In this document: positions 55,790-64,000 of the stretch, in pieces
How positions within the stretch are numbered: position 1 is the first letter of the stretch
Layout of the letters: each line of letters starts with the position of its first letter
NCBI GenBank assembly: GCA_002722245.1
Contig: PBLA01000006.1
Location: 6,607-70,606, forward strand
DNA length: 64,000 nt
Reading direction: 5' to 3'
Source of the DNA: Flavobacteriales bacterium
GTDB lineage: Bacteria; Bacteroidota; Bacteroidia; Flavobacteriales_C; GCA-002722245
Notes under the pieces: generated by a model
What the model was told of the DNA's origin: nothing
What the model saw: only the letters and a program-made list of their open reading frames with translations
Database searches by the model: none
Program-made: the position numbers and the translations under genes

Positions 55790-57090
55790 ACTTTACCGTA
55801 TTCAATCATTTCCTCAAAAACAGCTCTCCAGCCCGCCCACTGATTTTGATCATTTAAACTATCATTATGCCACAAAGAAATAAAGTTGCCATTCACCATT
55901 TTAACTTCATCTATTAAACGGCGATAATGAGCCATGGCATGTTCTGGTCCAATTTCCATGTAATATTTTAAGGTTCCCTCCATTATAGCAAATGGATTCA
56001 CCTTTAAATTTGTTTCTACCTCAAGATCCAAATCATAAAAACAAAATGGCGTACACAAACCAGCTCTAAATCCATAATTGGAAGCATACCCCATGGTATA
56101 ATCATCCGTAATATCTAATTCAATTAAATTACGATAGGTTTCAGGCAAATTCAACTTTAAAAAATGTTGTCTACTACAGGTGACCTCTCTATTTATTGTT
56201 TTACTTAATCGACCAACCTCTTTCTCTAGTTGTTGAAAACTAGCGTTAGATGCAAAAGAGGGGTGAATACCAATTTTAGAATGATCAGAAACAGATTTAA
56301 TTAAGGATTGGAACTTATGGCTACTTACAGGTATGTTTTTATCGTTAATACCATAATCTCCTAGAAGGAAAAAATAAATAAACGTTAACCCTTTTTCTTT
56401 AACGAATACCTCTTGATAATCAAATGTATCATAAGGATCCTTTTGGAAACCCATTAGGGTTCGCGTGCGATCTTTCATACCTTTGAAATCAAGTGTAAAC
56501 AGCGATTTAGCATATCCCATCATCATTCTTACAAACCCCTTTTCTTTGTAGGCATATGCATTATCAATATCAATAGTAGTGATAAATTGATAGTCTCTTT
56601 TTGGAACAGAAAAATCCGGATAAACCTCCTTAAGCGCATCAACAAACTTGTTTACCCATATATTGATAACGGGTTGGTGAAGAAAATCGGCATGAAAGGC
56701 CAAACTTTGATCGGCATCAAATCTGTTGTAGTGATCTTTTTTATGGGGTAAATACTCTTCATATCTTGATGCCAGATAAAAAGAGGCCGCAAAAATATCA
56801 AAAGAGAACATACTATTTCCTCCTACCCCAAAAAAAGCTTTTGTACGATCAAAAGGTATTATGGCAATATCTTGATCTCGAATACCTTGTTCAAAAAGCA
56901 ATGGCTTACTTCGAATAAAGAAAGATGTTCCAATTGGATTTAACGTATACGCTAATTTAACACCATTCCGTTCCTCAAATGTTTTTCGATTAGTAATTAA
57001 CTCATAATCTATTTGCATTAAGTCCTTAAAAATAAGATTGAATGCGTATTTAACTCTACTTGTTATTTTATGCGTATAAACGTATATCAT
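55786..57090 (-). CDS. Polysaccharide deacetylase-like protein
   Basis: A 434-residue protein of the NodB-like (carbohydrate esterase 4) type fold. The metal-binding part shows TIDIDNAYAYKEKG (Asp), IGIHPSFAS (His-x-x-Ser) and the C-terminal SLWHNDSL, with a long N-terminal part of about 140 residues. The Asp-Asp-His site is partly deviant from canonical deacetylases, so activity is not proven. It overlaps wecB by 4 bases (ATGA) and FemAB by 4 (GTGA), indicating coupling in a glycan-modification operon. Confidence 0.83.
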   Translation of the reverse strand: MIYVYTHKITSRVKYAFNLIFKDLMQIDYELITNRKTFEERNGVKLAYTLNPIGTSFFIRSKPLLFEQGIRDQDIAIIPFDRTKAFFGVGGNSMFSFDIFAASFYLASRYEEYLPHKKDHYNRFDADQSLAFHADFLHQPVINIWVNKFVDALKEVYPDFSVPKRDYQFITTIDIDNAYAYKEKGFVRMMMGYAKSLFTLDFKGMKDRTRTLMGFQKDPYDTFDYQEVFVKEKGLTFIYFFLLGDYGINDKNIPVSSHKFQSLIKSVSDHSKIGIHPSFASNASFQQLEKEVGRLSKTINREVTCSRQHFLKLNLPETYRNLIELDITDDYTMGYASNYGFRAGLCTPFCFYDLDLEVETNLKVNPFAIMEGTLKYYMEIGPEHAMAHYRRLIDEVKMVNGNFISLWHNDSLNDQNQWAGWRAVFEEMIEYGKV

Positions 57091-58196
57091 TTCAATTGCT
57101 CCAGTATGGTTTTACATATAAACCTCCCTGCATCACCTTTTCCAAAAATAGGCTCAAATTTTGGTTGTAGCGTTAACATTTTATAATAAGAATCAATAAT
57201 TTGATCTTTCTTACATCCTGCAATTACTGCCGCATTTAATTCAACAATTTCAACCCACTCTGTTTGATTTCTCAAAATCAAGGATTTTTTTTCAAAAAAA
57301 TAGGCTTCTTTCATAAGTCCTCCTGAATCTGTTATGACGAATTCAGCATTCACTTCAAGTTGAATGGTATCCAAATATCCAACAGGAGGAATAATTTTAA
57401 ATACATGCGATAAATTTTCGAGATAAGCCTGCCCAAAAAAATAAACAATTTGTTTTCGTGTTCTTGGATGAATTGGAAAGATAATTTGCTTTCTCGTTAA
57501 TTTCGAAATAGCCTTTACACCTTCTATTATTTCAAATAAATGTGCTTTATTATCCGTATTACTTTGACGATGACATGTAAAAAGTATGAAATCACGTTCT
57601 GGTAAATCTATCCTCTTCAGTTTCGTTGAATACTCAGTTCGACATTTACTGTAATACATGCTATTATCCAACATGATATCTCCGCAATGAAAAATATTTT
57701 CTGTGTTAATGTTTTCATTCTTAAGATTCGCTATCCCTTGAAAGGTTGGTGAAAAAAGGAGTCGGCTGCAATGATCAGTGAGTATTCTATTCTTTTCTTC
57801 AGGCATATCCATATTAAATGAACGCATACCTGCTTCTATGTGTACTAAAGGGATATTATTTTTAACAGCTGATATTGCTCCTGCCAATGTAGAATTCGTA
57901 TCGCCATATACAACCATCAGATCTGGAGATTCATCATGAACAATTTTATCAATCTTCTCAATCATATCACTCGTCGAAAAAACAGCATTTTTCGAAAGGG
58001 ATAACGTGTACTTTGGTAATGGAATAGATAATTCATGAAAAAAATCATCACTCATATTAGCATCATAATGCTGTCCCGTATTCAAAACAATTTCAGTTAG
58101 GCTATTATTAAACTCGGACTGGATTATCCTTGTAATCGCAGCAGATTTAATAATTTGTGGACGAGCACCTAATACAGTTAAAATTTTCCTCATCAA
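57087..58196 (-). CDS. wecB: UDP-N-acetylglucosamine 2-epimerase (non-hydrolysing)
   Basis: A 369-residue GT-B-like enzyme that converts UDP-GlcNAc to UDP-ManNAc for surface polysaccharides. It starts with MMRKILTVLGARPQIIKSAA (the second Met is an alternative start), has VVYGDTNSTLAGAISA, HIEAGMRSFNMDMPEEKNR and TDSGGLMKEAYFF, all characteristic. Full length. It overlaps radC by 4 bases upstream and the deacetylase gene by 4 downstream. Confidence 0.94.
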   Translation of the reverse strand: MMRKILTVLGARPQIIKSAAITRIIQSEFNNSLTEIVLNTGQHYDANMSDDFFHELSIPLPKYTLSLSKNAVFSTSDMIEKIDKIVHDESPDLMVVYGDTNSTLAGAISAVKNNIPLVHIEAGMRSFNMDMPEEKNRILTDHCSRLLFSPTFQGIANLKNENINTENIFHCGDIMLDNSMYYSKCRTEYSTKLKRIDLPERDFILFTCHRQSNTDNKAHLFEIIEGVKAISKLTRKQIIFPIHPRTRKQIVYFFGQAYLENLSHVFKIIPPVGYLDTIQLEVNAEFVITDSGGLMKEAYFFEKKSLILRNQTEWVEIVELNAAVIAGCKKDQIIDSYYKMLTLQPKFEPIFGKGDAGRFICKTILEQLK

Positions 58197-58879
58197 AGTT
58201 CTAATTCATCGGCAAAGCTATAATACGCATTTCCTGCTATTATCAGATGATCTAATAAATTAATTTCCAACATTTCACACGCTGATTTTATTTTTTGAGT
58301 GACTTTTTTATCCGCAAGACTAGGTTTCAAATTACCAGAAGGATGGTTATGAACCAAAATGATGGAAGATGCTAAATATAATAAGGCTTTTTTTAAAATT
58401 ATTTTTTGATCAACAACCGTTCCAGTTAAACCACCTGAACTCACTTTCTCTTTCCGTAGAATATTGTTTCCTCTATTTAAATACACCACCCAAAATTCCT
58501 CGTGGTTTAAATCCGAAATATAAGGGGACAATTTTAGGAAGACATCGTGTGCTGAAGTTATTTTTTCAGATTCAACCACCTCCTCTTTTCTTCTTTTTGC
58601 CACTTCAAAAGAAGCACATAATGCAACAGCTTTAGCTTCACCTACACCTTTAAACTGGATTAAATCTTCAATTCCCAATCTTCCTAATGTGGCAAGATTA
58701 TTTTGAGCATAATTTAAAATACGCTTGGCCAAATCTACCGCGGATTCATCCCTACTTCCACTTCCCAGTAGAATAGCTAATAATTCTGCATTACTCAAAC
58801 TTTGAGCTCCTTTTTCAATCAATTTTTCACGTGGGCGATCATCAACAGACCACGTTTTTATAGAGGATATTTGATTCAT
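58193..58879 (-). CDS. radC: RadC-like JAMM/MPN+ protein
   Basis: A 228-residue protein with an N-terminal helix-hairpin-helix part (IEDLIQFKGVGEAKAVAL) and the C-terminal metal-binding JAMM motif VHNHPSGNLKPSLADKK (His177 and partners). RadC was named for a repair role later questioned; its actual function is unclear. It is first in the operon and overlaps wecB by 4 bases, although the two have no obvious functional link. Confidence 0.93.
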   Translation of the reverse strand: MNQISSIKTWSVDDRPREKLIEKGAQSLSNAELLAILLGSGSRDESAVDLAKRILNYAQNNLATLGRLGIEDLIQFKGVGEAKAVALCASFEVAKRRKEEVVESEKITSAHDVFLKLSPYISDLNHEEFWVVYLNRGNNILRKEKVSSGGLTGTVVDQKIILKKALLYLASSIILVHNHPSGNLKPSLADKKVTQKIKSACEMLEINLLDHLIIAGNAYYSFADELEL

Positions 58880-59021
58880 TCATCCAAAGTAGTGAAGGAA
58901 ATGTATAATTGAATTTAATGCGGTAAAAAGTTGTAGTATTTAGATGCTAAAACTTTGTAAAATTCATTTTGAGAATGAACTGATTTTAAATTTCGTGTTA
59001 AAGCTTATTTATTTGTACAAA

Positions 59022-59051
59022 ACAAAAAGGTCATCCAAACGGATGACCTCT
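59022..59051 (-). terminator. Terminator after rpsT
   Basis: On the minus strand AGGTCATCC, loop GTTT, GGATGACCT is followed by TTTTGTTTTG. It lies 27 bases after the rpsT stop. Confidence 0.88.
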
Positions 59052-59077
59052 TTAAATTGTGTTTTATAATTTTTTGC

Positions 59078-59332
59078 TTAAGCTATTTTATTAACAGACT
59101 TAGCTACCGCTGACTTTAAATTAGCGGCTTTATTCTTATGAATAATGTTTCTTTTCGCTACTCTATCAATAAGGGCTACCACTTTAGGAAGAGCATCTTC
59201 TGCTTCTTTCTTGTCTTCCAAGCTTTTGATATCTCTTATTGCATTACGCATCGTTTTATGGTAATACTTATTATTGACTCTCTTCTTGTCAGCCTGTCTT
59301 ATTCTTTTCTTTGCACTAGCGTTATTTGCCAT
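59078..59332 (-). CDS. rpsT: 30S ribosomal protein S20
   Basis: An 84-residue primary-binding 16S rRNA protein, a bundle of three basic helices: NASAKKRIRQADKKRVNNKYYHKTMRNAI and the C-terminal HKNKAANLKSAVAKSVNKIA. Length and basic composition match the family. It is 43 bases downstream of tRNA-Glu and may share its promoter; it has its own terminator. Confidence 0.97.
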   Translation of the reverse strand: MANNASAKKRIRQADKKRVNNKYYHKTMRNAIRDIKSLEDKKEAEDALPKVVALIDRVAKRNIIHKNKAANLKSAVAKSVNKIA

Positions 59333-59375
59333 AATTTTAAAACTAAAAAAGGGTAATTACCTTTTGCTGTTTAAG

Positions 59376-59447
59376 TAGCCCGTAGGGGAATCGAACCCCT
59401 GTTTCCAGGATGAAAACCTGGCGTCCTAACCCCTAGACGAACGGGCC
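59376..59447 (-). tRNA. tRNA-Glu (UUC)
   Basis: A 72-base cloverleaf on the minus strand, starting GGCCCGTTCGTCTAGGGGTT. Anticodon stem CCAGG / CCTGG holds loop TTTTCAT with anticodon TTC. The T arm is AGGGG / CCCCT with loop TTCGATT; the acceptor stem has a G1-T72 wobble, typical of tRNA-Glu in this group, discriminator A, and no encoded CCA. A matching promoter lies 30 bases upstream. Confidence 0.96.
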
Positions 59448-59476
59448 ATAAAACTTCTCAATTAATTTGAGGACTG

Positions 59477-59508
59477 CAAAGATATATTGTTTTTTCTTTT
59501 ACCACAAA
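59477..59508 (-). promoter_or_regulatory. Promoter of tRNA-Glu and rpsT
   Basis: The minus strand reads TTTG (59505-59508), a 20-base spacer and TATCTTTG (59477-59484), an exact match to the Bacteroidetes primary-sigma consensus. The -7 element is 29 bases before the tRNA. Confidence 0.8.
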
Positions 59509-59627
59509 CTTTTTCAATAAAAGTTTAGTTATTCAAAATGTTTAGGGGGACACAAAAATGAAGTAATGCCAATCTACATCAGTTCGAGTTCTCTAAAAAA
59601 GTATCAATTAAACTACAATTATCATTA

Positions 59628-61103
59628 CTAATAAGCTTTTGCAAAAAGCACCCTTTGCTTTGAGGGTTTACCAGTTAAAATACATTGTCCAACTTCCTCA
59701 GGATTTTCAATTGGAATACATCGAATAGTGGCGGCAGTTTCTTCTTTAATTCGTAACTCCGTTGCCGTTGTTCCATCCCAATGTGCCGATACAAACCCTC
59801 CTTTATTTTTAATAGTCGCTTTGAATTCATCATATGAATTCACCTCTGTAATGTGGTCATCTCGGAAAGCTTTTGCTCTTTGAAATAAATTCATTTGAAT
59901 TTCCTCCAATAAATGTTCAACATGAGATACGACACTATCAAATGGAATCACCTCTTTTGTTTTCTCATCACGACGAGCAACTTCAATATTACCATTTTCT
60001 AAATCTCTTTTTCCTAGTGCCAACCGAATTGGAACACCTTGAAATTCGTATTGTGCAAATTTAAATCCTGGACGTTGATTATCTCGATTATCAAACTTAA
60101 CTCGAATTCCTTTTTCTCGAAGGGCACGAATTACTGGAGATAACTTATCTGTTAGCTCACCCAGCTGATCCTCTCCTTTATAGATTGGAATAATTACTAC
60201 CTGAATGGGCGCAAGCCTTGGTGGCACCACTAACCCCTCGTCATCTGAATGGCTCATAATAAGCGCACCCATTAATCGAGTTGAAACCCCCCATGATGTA
60301 GCCCATACATATTTAAGCTGACCATCTTTATCTGCAAATTTCACATCGAAGGTTTCCGAAAATTTTTGTCCTAGAAAGTGGGATGTACCTGCTTGAAGGG
60401 CTTTGCCATCCTGCATTAGAGCTTCAATACAATATGTATCTAACGCACCTGGGAACCGTTCGTTTTCCGTTTTTACGCCTTTAATCACAGGAACAGCCAT
60501 ATAGTTTTCAGCAAAATCTGCATATACATCTAGCATTTGCTTTGTTTCAAATACCGCCTCTTCTTTGGTAGCATGTGCAGTATGTCCTTCTTGCCATAAA
60601 AACTCTGAGGTTCTCAAAAATATTCGTGTTCGCATTTCCCATCGCATTACATTGGCCCATTGGTTGATGAGAATTGGAAGGTCTCTGTGTGATTGGATCC
60701 AACCTCTGTACGTATTCCATATGATTGTTTCTGAAGTAGGTCGAATAATTAACTCTTCATCTAGTTTTGCTTCAGGATCAACAATCACACCATCTCCTTC
60801 TTCATTATTTTTTAATCGGTAATGTGTAACAACTGCACACTCTTTTGCAAATCCATCAACATGATCAGCCTCTTTACTTAAATAGGACTTGGGTATAAGA
60901 AGGGGGAAATAGGCATTACTATGACCTGTTTCTTTAAACATGCGATCAAGAACTCCTTGCATACTTTCCCAAATCGAATAGCCATATGGTTTTATGACCA
61001 TACAACCTCTCACGTCAGAATTTTGCGCTAAATCGGCCTTAATCACCAACTCATTATACCATTTTGAAAAGTCTACTGCTCTAGTTGTAAAGTCCTTGGC
61101 CAT
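59628..61103 (-). CDS. proS: Prolyl-tRNA synthetase, archaeal/eukaryal type
   Basis: A 491-residue class II enzyme. Motif 2 ([21 protein letters not shown]) and motif 3 ([23 protein letters not shown]) are clear, followed by the anticodon-binding domain and a C-terminal zinc-like domain with conserved [18 protein letters not shown]. It lacks the INS editing domain of the bacterial type and starts [19 protein letters not shown]. This short form is normal in Bacteroidetes. Confidence 0.97.
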   Translation of the reverse strand: MAKDFTTRAVDFSKWYNELVIKADLAQNSDVRGCMVIKPYGYSIWESMQGVLDRMFKETGHSNAYFPLLIPKSYLSKEADHVDGFAKECAVVTHYRLKNNEEGDGVIVDPEAKLDEELIIRPTSETIIWNTYRGWIQSHRDLPILINQWANVMRWEMRTRIFLRTSEFLWQEGHTAHATKEEAVFETKQMLDVYADFAENYMAVPVIKGVKTENERFPGALDTYCIEALMQDGKALQAGTSHFLGQKFSETFDVKFADKDGQLKYVWATSWGVSTRLMGALIMSHSDDEGLVVPPRLAPIQVVIIPIYKGEDQLGELTDKLSPVIRALREKGIRVKFDNRDNQRPGFKFAQYEFQGVPIRLALGKRDLENGNIEVARRDEKTKEVIPFDSVVSHVEHLLEEIQMNLFQRAKAFRDDHITEVNSYDEFKATIKNKGGFVSAHWDGTTATELRIKEETAATIRCIPIENPEEVGQCILTGKPSKQRVLFAKAY

Positions 61104-61160
61104 TTTTTGGAATAATTTTTGTTAATTTTAATATAACGGAAAACGGGATAACTCCCAGCT

Positions 61161-61184
61161 TTTAACCCTTCAAAAGGTTAAAAA
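61161..61184. repeat. Inverted repeat between proS and the small membrane protein gene
   Basis: TTTTAACC (61161-61168) and GGTTAAAA (61177-61184) form a perfect 8-base palindrome arm pair with an 8-base spacer in the divergent region. It could be an operator or a weak terminator. Confidence 0.4.
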
Positions 61185-61207
61185 TACAAATAAAGGTTCG
61201 ATTTAAA

Positions 61208-61432
61208 ATGGCGCAAATAAAACAAATTATTATTGGTTTGTCTTTGGCAATAGGGTTTGGGGTTTTTGTAAACCAAGTATATTTTGAAAATACTCCACTC
61301 AATGCTGCTCATCAAAACGAAAAAAAAAATAAGGAAACGAAAAGTACTTCATCAACAACTGAAGAGAAAAAGAAGAAAAAATCAAATGGAGGAAAAACCA
61401 GATCATACACACCTCCTAAAAAAGACAAATAA
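61208..61432 (+). CDS. Small basic membrane-anchored protein, 74 residues
   Basis: ATG at 61208 opens MAQIKQIIIGLSLAIGFGVF, one N-terminal helix that could be an anchor or uncleaved signal. The remaining 50 residues are disordered and Lys/Glu/Ser/Thr-rich (TEEKKKKKSNGGK). A strong terminator follows 12 bases after the stop. The gene is divergent from proS. Small, no family recognised. Confidence 0.6.
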   Translation: MAQIKQIIIGLSLAIGFGVFVNQVYFENTPLNAAHQNEKKNKETKSTSSTTEEKKKKKSNGGKTRSYTPPKKDK

Positions 61433-61444
61433 ATTCCATGAAAC

Positions 61445-61475
61445 AAAAAAGGCTCCTCAAAAGGAGCCTTTTTTT
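61445..61475 (+). terminator. Bidirectional terminator
   Basis: Stem GGCTCCT / AGGAGCC, loop CAAA (61458-61461), flanked by six A's and seven T's. It serves the small membrane protein gene on the plus strand and the zinc-ribbon gene on the minus strand. Confidence 0.92.
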
Positions 61476-61489
61476 GATGTGAAATATCA

Positions 61490-62248
61490 CTATACTTTTT
61501 CAGCAACACTTTCAGCCAATTCTGGATCAACTAAAATTCTACCGCAGTGCTCACAAACTAACACCTTTTTTCTTAATCGTATTTCCAATTGTCTTTGAGG
61601 AGGAATAGAATTAAAACATCCTCCACACGATTCTCGCTCAACAGAAACTACTGCCAAACCATTTCTCATAGAGTTTCTCACCCTTTTATAGGCAATTAAT
61701 AAACGCTCATCAATGATTTTTTCAGCTTTTACAGAATCTGCTTCTAATGCTTTCTCTTCTTTCTCTGTTTCAGCAATAATACTCTCTAATTCGTTTTGTT
61801 TTAATTCCAAGTCTCCTGTTCTCGCATCAAGCTTCTCCTGATTTTCCAACAAAACTTCTTTCTTAGCATCTACTTTAGCTTTCGACTCTTTTATTCTTTT
61901 ATTTGCTAATTCAATTTCTAAAGTTTGAAACTCTATTTCTTTGGATAATGAATCGTACTCTCTGTTATTTCGAACATTATTTTGTTGCTCTTTATATTTC
62001 TCAATTGAGGACTCTGCATCAACGATTAAATTTTTCTTGTCGGAAACCGCCTGGTCCAATTCTTCAATTTCTTCGTTAATTTTCTGGATTCGTTTATTTA
62101 ATCCAGCAACCTCATCTTCTAAATCTTGTACTTCAAGTGGTAATTCTCCTCGTACAATTCTGATTTTATCAATTTTAGAATCAACAAGTTGAAGCGAGTA
62201 TAACGCTTTTAATTTGTCTTCTGCTGTAATTTCCTTAGCTTTTGCCAT
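61490..62248 (-). CDS. Coiled-coil protein with C4 zinc ribbon
   Basis: A 252-residue protein: residues about 15-185 form a long coiled coil (LEDEVAGLNKRIQKINEEIEELD), and the C-terminal 50 hold CGGCFNSIPPQ and VCEHCGRILVDPE, four Cys in two CxxC pairs binding zinc. Related proteins (often next to nif3) are proposed to be regulators, but their target is not settled. It starts 8 bases after the Nif3-like stop, so both are one unit. Confidence 0.88.
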   Translation of the reverse strand: MAKAKEITAEDKLKALYSLQLVDSKIDKIRIVRGELPLEVQDLEDEVAGLNKRIQKINEEIEELDQAVSDKKNLIVDAESSIEKYKEQQNNVRNNREYDSLSKEIEFQTLEIELANKRIKESKAKVDAKKEVLLENQEKLDARTGDLELKQNELESIIAETEKEEKALEADSVKAEKIIDERLLIAYKRVRNSMRNGLAVVSVERESCGGCFNSIPPQRQLEIRLRKKVLVCEHCGRILVDPELAESVAEKV

Positions 62249-62256
62249 TTTAACCT

Positions 62257-63042
62257 TTATAAATAATTAATAGGATTTGTGTTTACCTTTGAAAAACGAA
62301 GGGCAAATGTAGTGAATTTTTTAGACAGATAGTCATAAATAAGCTCCTGAGAACAAATTTCAGCCTCGTAATGACCGATATCAATTACTACAATCTTATT
62401 TTCAGCATCAAAAAACTGATGATACTTAAAATCACTGGTTATAAAAACATCTGCCTCTGACTTAATCGCATCCTCTAATAAGAAGCTTCCACTCCCCCCA
62501 CACACGGCAACTTTTTGTACCGGTTTGTTTAGTAAGCGGGTATACCTTAAAGTATCTGCACTAAATCTTTTTTTAACTAAATGGAGAAAGTCCATTTCGG
62601 ATATTGCTTTGGGAAGATCTCCTACCATACCCGAACCAACTTCATCCTCACCGTGAAATAATTTTAAAATCGAACGATTTTCTAACCCTAGCAAATCAGA
62701 TATTTTAGCATTCACACCATCAATAATTGCATCTAAGTTAGTATGACACGCATAAATAGCAACGTCATTTTTAATGGCTTTTATGACTGTTCGTTCTACA
62801 TAATTTGAACCATTAATTTTTTTTAACCCACTAAATACTATAGGGTGATGAGCAATGATTACATTCGCCCCTACATTAATCGCTTCCTCAACAACATCTT
62901 CAGTACTATCTAACGCAATAAGTACTCCTTTAACCTCCTGTTCTGGATTACCGATAATTAACCCTGCATTATCATAACTCTCCTGATAATTCAATGGAGC
63001 CCAATACTCCAAAGCCTGAGTTATATCTTGAATTCTTGTCAT
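62257..63042 (-). CDS. Nif3-like dinuclear metal centre protein
   Basis: A 261-residue protein from the ATG at 63042 (a GTG ten codons upstream is disfavoured because MTRIQDITQALEYWAPL is the conserved N-terminus). Metal ligands are in AHHPIVFSGLKKI, CHTNLDAI and the C-terminal DIGHYEAE. The family is named for GTP cyclohydrolase type 2 / NIF3; the reaction is unsettled. It lacks the central PII-like insertion found in many longer bacterial members. Confidence 0.9.
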   Translation of the reverse strand: MTRIQDITQALEYWAPLNYQESYDNAGLIIGNPEQEVKGVLIALDSTEDVVEEAINVGANVIIAHHPIVFSGLKKINGSNYVERTVIKAIKNDVAIYACHTNLDAIIDGVNAKISDLLGLENRSILKLFHGEDEVGSGMVGDLPKAISEMDFLHLVKKRFSADTLRYTRLLNKPVQKVAVCGGSGSFLLEDAIKSEADVFITSDFKYHQFFDAENKIVVIDIGHYEAEICSQELIYDYLSKKFTTFALRFSKVNTNPINYL

Positions 63043-63126
63043 GGAGGTAAATCTAATAAGATTATCACGCACATTTTATTTTTTACACATAAAAACTTTT
63101 CTTTCAAAGAAAAGAGTTAAACCTTG

Positions 63127-64000
63127 TTATGTCCCACAAAATGTTTGATACCCTAAATCCGATAAAGGTGGAGACTGATATATTCCAGATTTGTAGAATT
63201 CGAAAGGTCTTTGAAGCTTTTCTAAAAGTTCATTGAAAGGTTTCAAATTATCTGATTCACTGGCCTCAATTAAAGCCTCTTCCACCAAATGATTTCTGGG
63301 GATTACTGATGGATTTTTCTCTCTTAGAAGTTCCTCATAACGATCAACAGAAGCTATTCTTTTTTGCCATTTTTCTTTCCAGAACTGGAAGTCTGGTGAT
63401 TGAAAAACTTCATCAACATGTAAGTGAGGATCCACTAACCCCCTAAAAGTATTCGTAAAATCTGGCTTAGCAATTTCCATCCAGCGTATTAATTCATTCA
63501 ATAACTCTTCATCACCATCTTGTTCTAAAATAATTCCAAGTTTAGCCAGGTGATTTACTTTCCAAATCTTATTGAATTGTTCATCAAAATCATCAAACAA
63601 AGGCTGAACAAGTTTCACTGCTTGGTCCGCATCATTATGGACTAACGAGAGTAAAGTCTCTGCTAAACGCATAAGATTCCATTTTGCCATTTTTGGCTGA
63701 TTACTATATGCATATCTACCCCTTTCATCAATCGAGCTAAAAACTGTATCAGGATAGAATGCATTCATAAACGCGCAAGGTCCGTAATCAATCGTCTCTC
63801 CTGCAATACTCATATTATCGGTATTCATAACCCCATGAATAAACCCTACACGCATCCAATCGTTTACCAAATGGATTTGATTTTTAATAACTAAACTTAA
63901 AAATGTCAAAATAGGATTATCGTCATCGAGAACCTCTGGATAATGTCTCTCTGCAGTATAATAAAAAAGCTTTTTCAAAAAAACGGGGTTACCCATTCGG
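63127..64000 (-). CDS. selO: Protein adenylyltransferase SelO, partial (3' part)
   Basis: The frame is open at the right edge of the window; about 290 C-terminal residues are present. The pseudokinase-like active-site region reads FIHGVMNTDNMSIAGETIDYGPCAFMNAF, including the metal-binding DYG, and the C-terminus is YQTFCGT, the redox Cys motif of the family. SelO moves AMP from ATP to protein Ser/Thr/Tyr. Full-length members are about 500 residues, so the N-terminal 200 or so lie beyond the window. It is followed by the Nif3 unit. Confidence 0.95.
   Translation of the reverse strand, partial: RMGNPVFLKKLFYYTAERHYPEVLDDDNPILTFLSLVIKNQIHLVNDWMRVGFIHGVMNTDNMSIAGETIDYGPCAFMNAFYPDTVFSSIDERGRYAYSNQPKMAKWNLMRLAETLLSLVHNDADQAVKLVQPLFDDFDEQFNKIWKVNHLAKLGIILEQDGDEELLNELIRWMEIAKPDFTNTFRGLVDPHLHVDEVFQSPDFQFWKEKWQKRIASVDRYEELLREKNPSVIPRNHLVEEALIEASESDNLKPFNELLEKLQRPFEFYKSGIYQSPPLSDLGYQTFCGT

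Overview
The window looks like a chromosome segment of a free-living member of the Bacteroidetes, most likely order Flavobacteriales. The DNA is AT-rich. Several promoters carry the Bacteroidetes-type -7 element TAnnTTTG (TATCTTTG at 59477, 42243 and 22729; the first also has TTTG 20 bases upstream). The F-ATPase cluster is split (atpB-E-F-H-A-G without atpD/atpC), an exported glycosidase ends in a type-IX-secretion-like tail, ProS is the short archaeal/eukaryal type, and gene order around Nudix/pyrE/SRPBCC/birA/rsfS/ftsH/cdsA and proS/tRNA-Glu/rpsT/radC resembles flavobacteria. No insertion sequence, CRISPR array or prophage gene was seen. The first 61 bases hold only the 3' end of a tRNA, which may mark the edge of an integrated element to the left.

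Layout. 1-4.6 kb: tRNA 3' fragment and terminator; an exported LRR protein coupled to an exported M48 protease; a 40-residue lipoprotein. 4.8-7.5 kb: GT2 glycosyltransferase plus flippase-like membrane protein, divergent from ruvC. 7.5-14.7 kb: a 1273-residue membrane M48 protease, a fused SpmA/SpmB-like membrane protein, and an exported GH44 glucanase. 14.8-23.7 kb: ilvN, ilvB and ilvD (branched-chain amino acids), lnt, gpmI and an orphan histidine kinase. 23.8-31.4 kb: an exported protein of unknown function, then GH57, GT4 glycosyltransferase, glycogen debranching enzyme and pgi, a storage-glucan operon feeding glycolysis. 31.4-37.0 kb: a gene-free stretch with a candidate structured RNA, a SpoIIE-type phosphatase, and a 1208-residue NtrY-like kinase. 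37.2-42.2 kb: the F-ATPase cluster, with RNA hairpins after atpE and after atpA. 42.6-49.3 kb: fatty acid hydroxylase, Nudix, pyrE, SRPBCC, birA, rsfS, ftsH, cdsA. 49.3-54.8 kb: ppk followed by a tightly packed SGNH hydrolase / carbamoyltransferase / DUF5989 / SxtJ cassette. 54.9-58.9 kb: radC-wecB-polysaccharide deacetylase-FemAB operon with 4-base overlaps. 59-64 kb: rpsT, tRNA-Glu, proS, a small basic membrane protein, a zinc-ribbon coiled-coil protein, Nif3-like protein and the 3' part of selO.

Most of the window is housekeeping. The most system-like candidate is the four-gene SGNH/carbamoyltransferase/DUF5989/SxtJ cassette: every junction overlaps or is under 20 bases, it includes a 49-residue membrane protein that is easily missed, and its substrate is unknown. 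Other leads are the candidate RNA at 31.7 kb with repeated upstream motifs, the tRNA-fragment attachment site, the LRR/M48 pair, and the hairpin after atpE. Functions are read from motifs and remembered family features; no database search was run.
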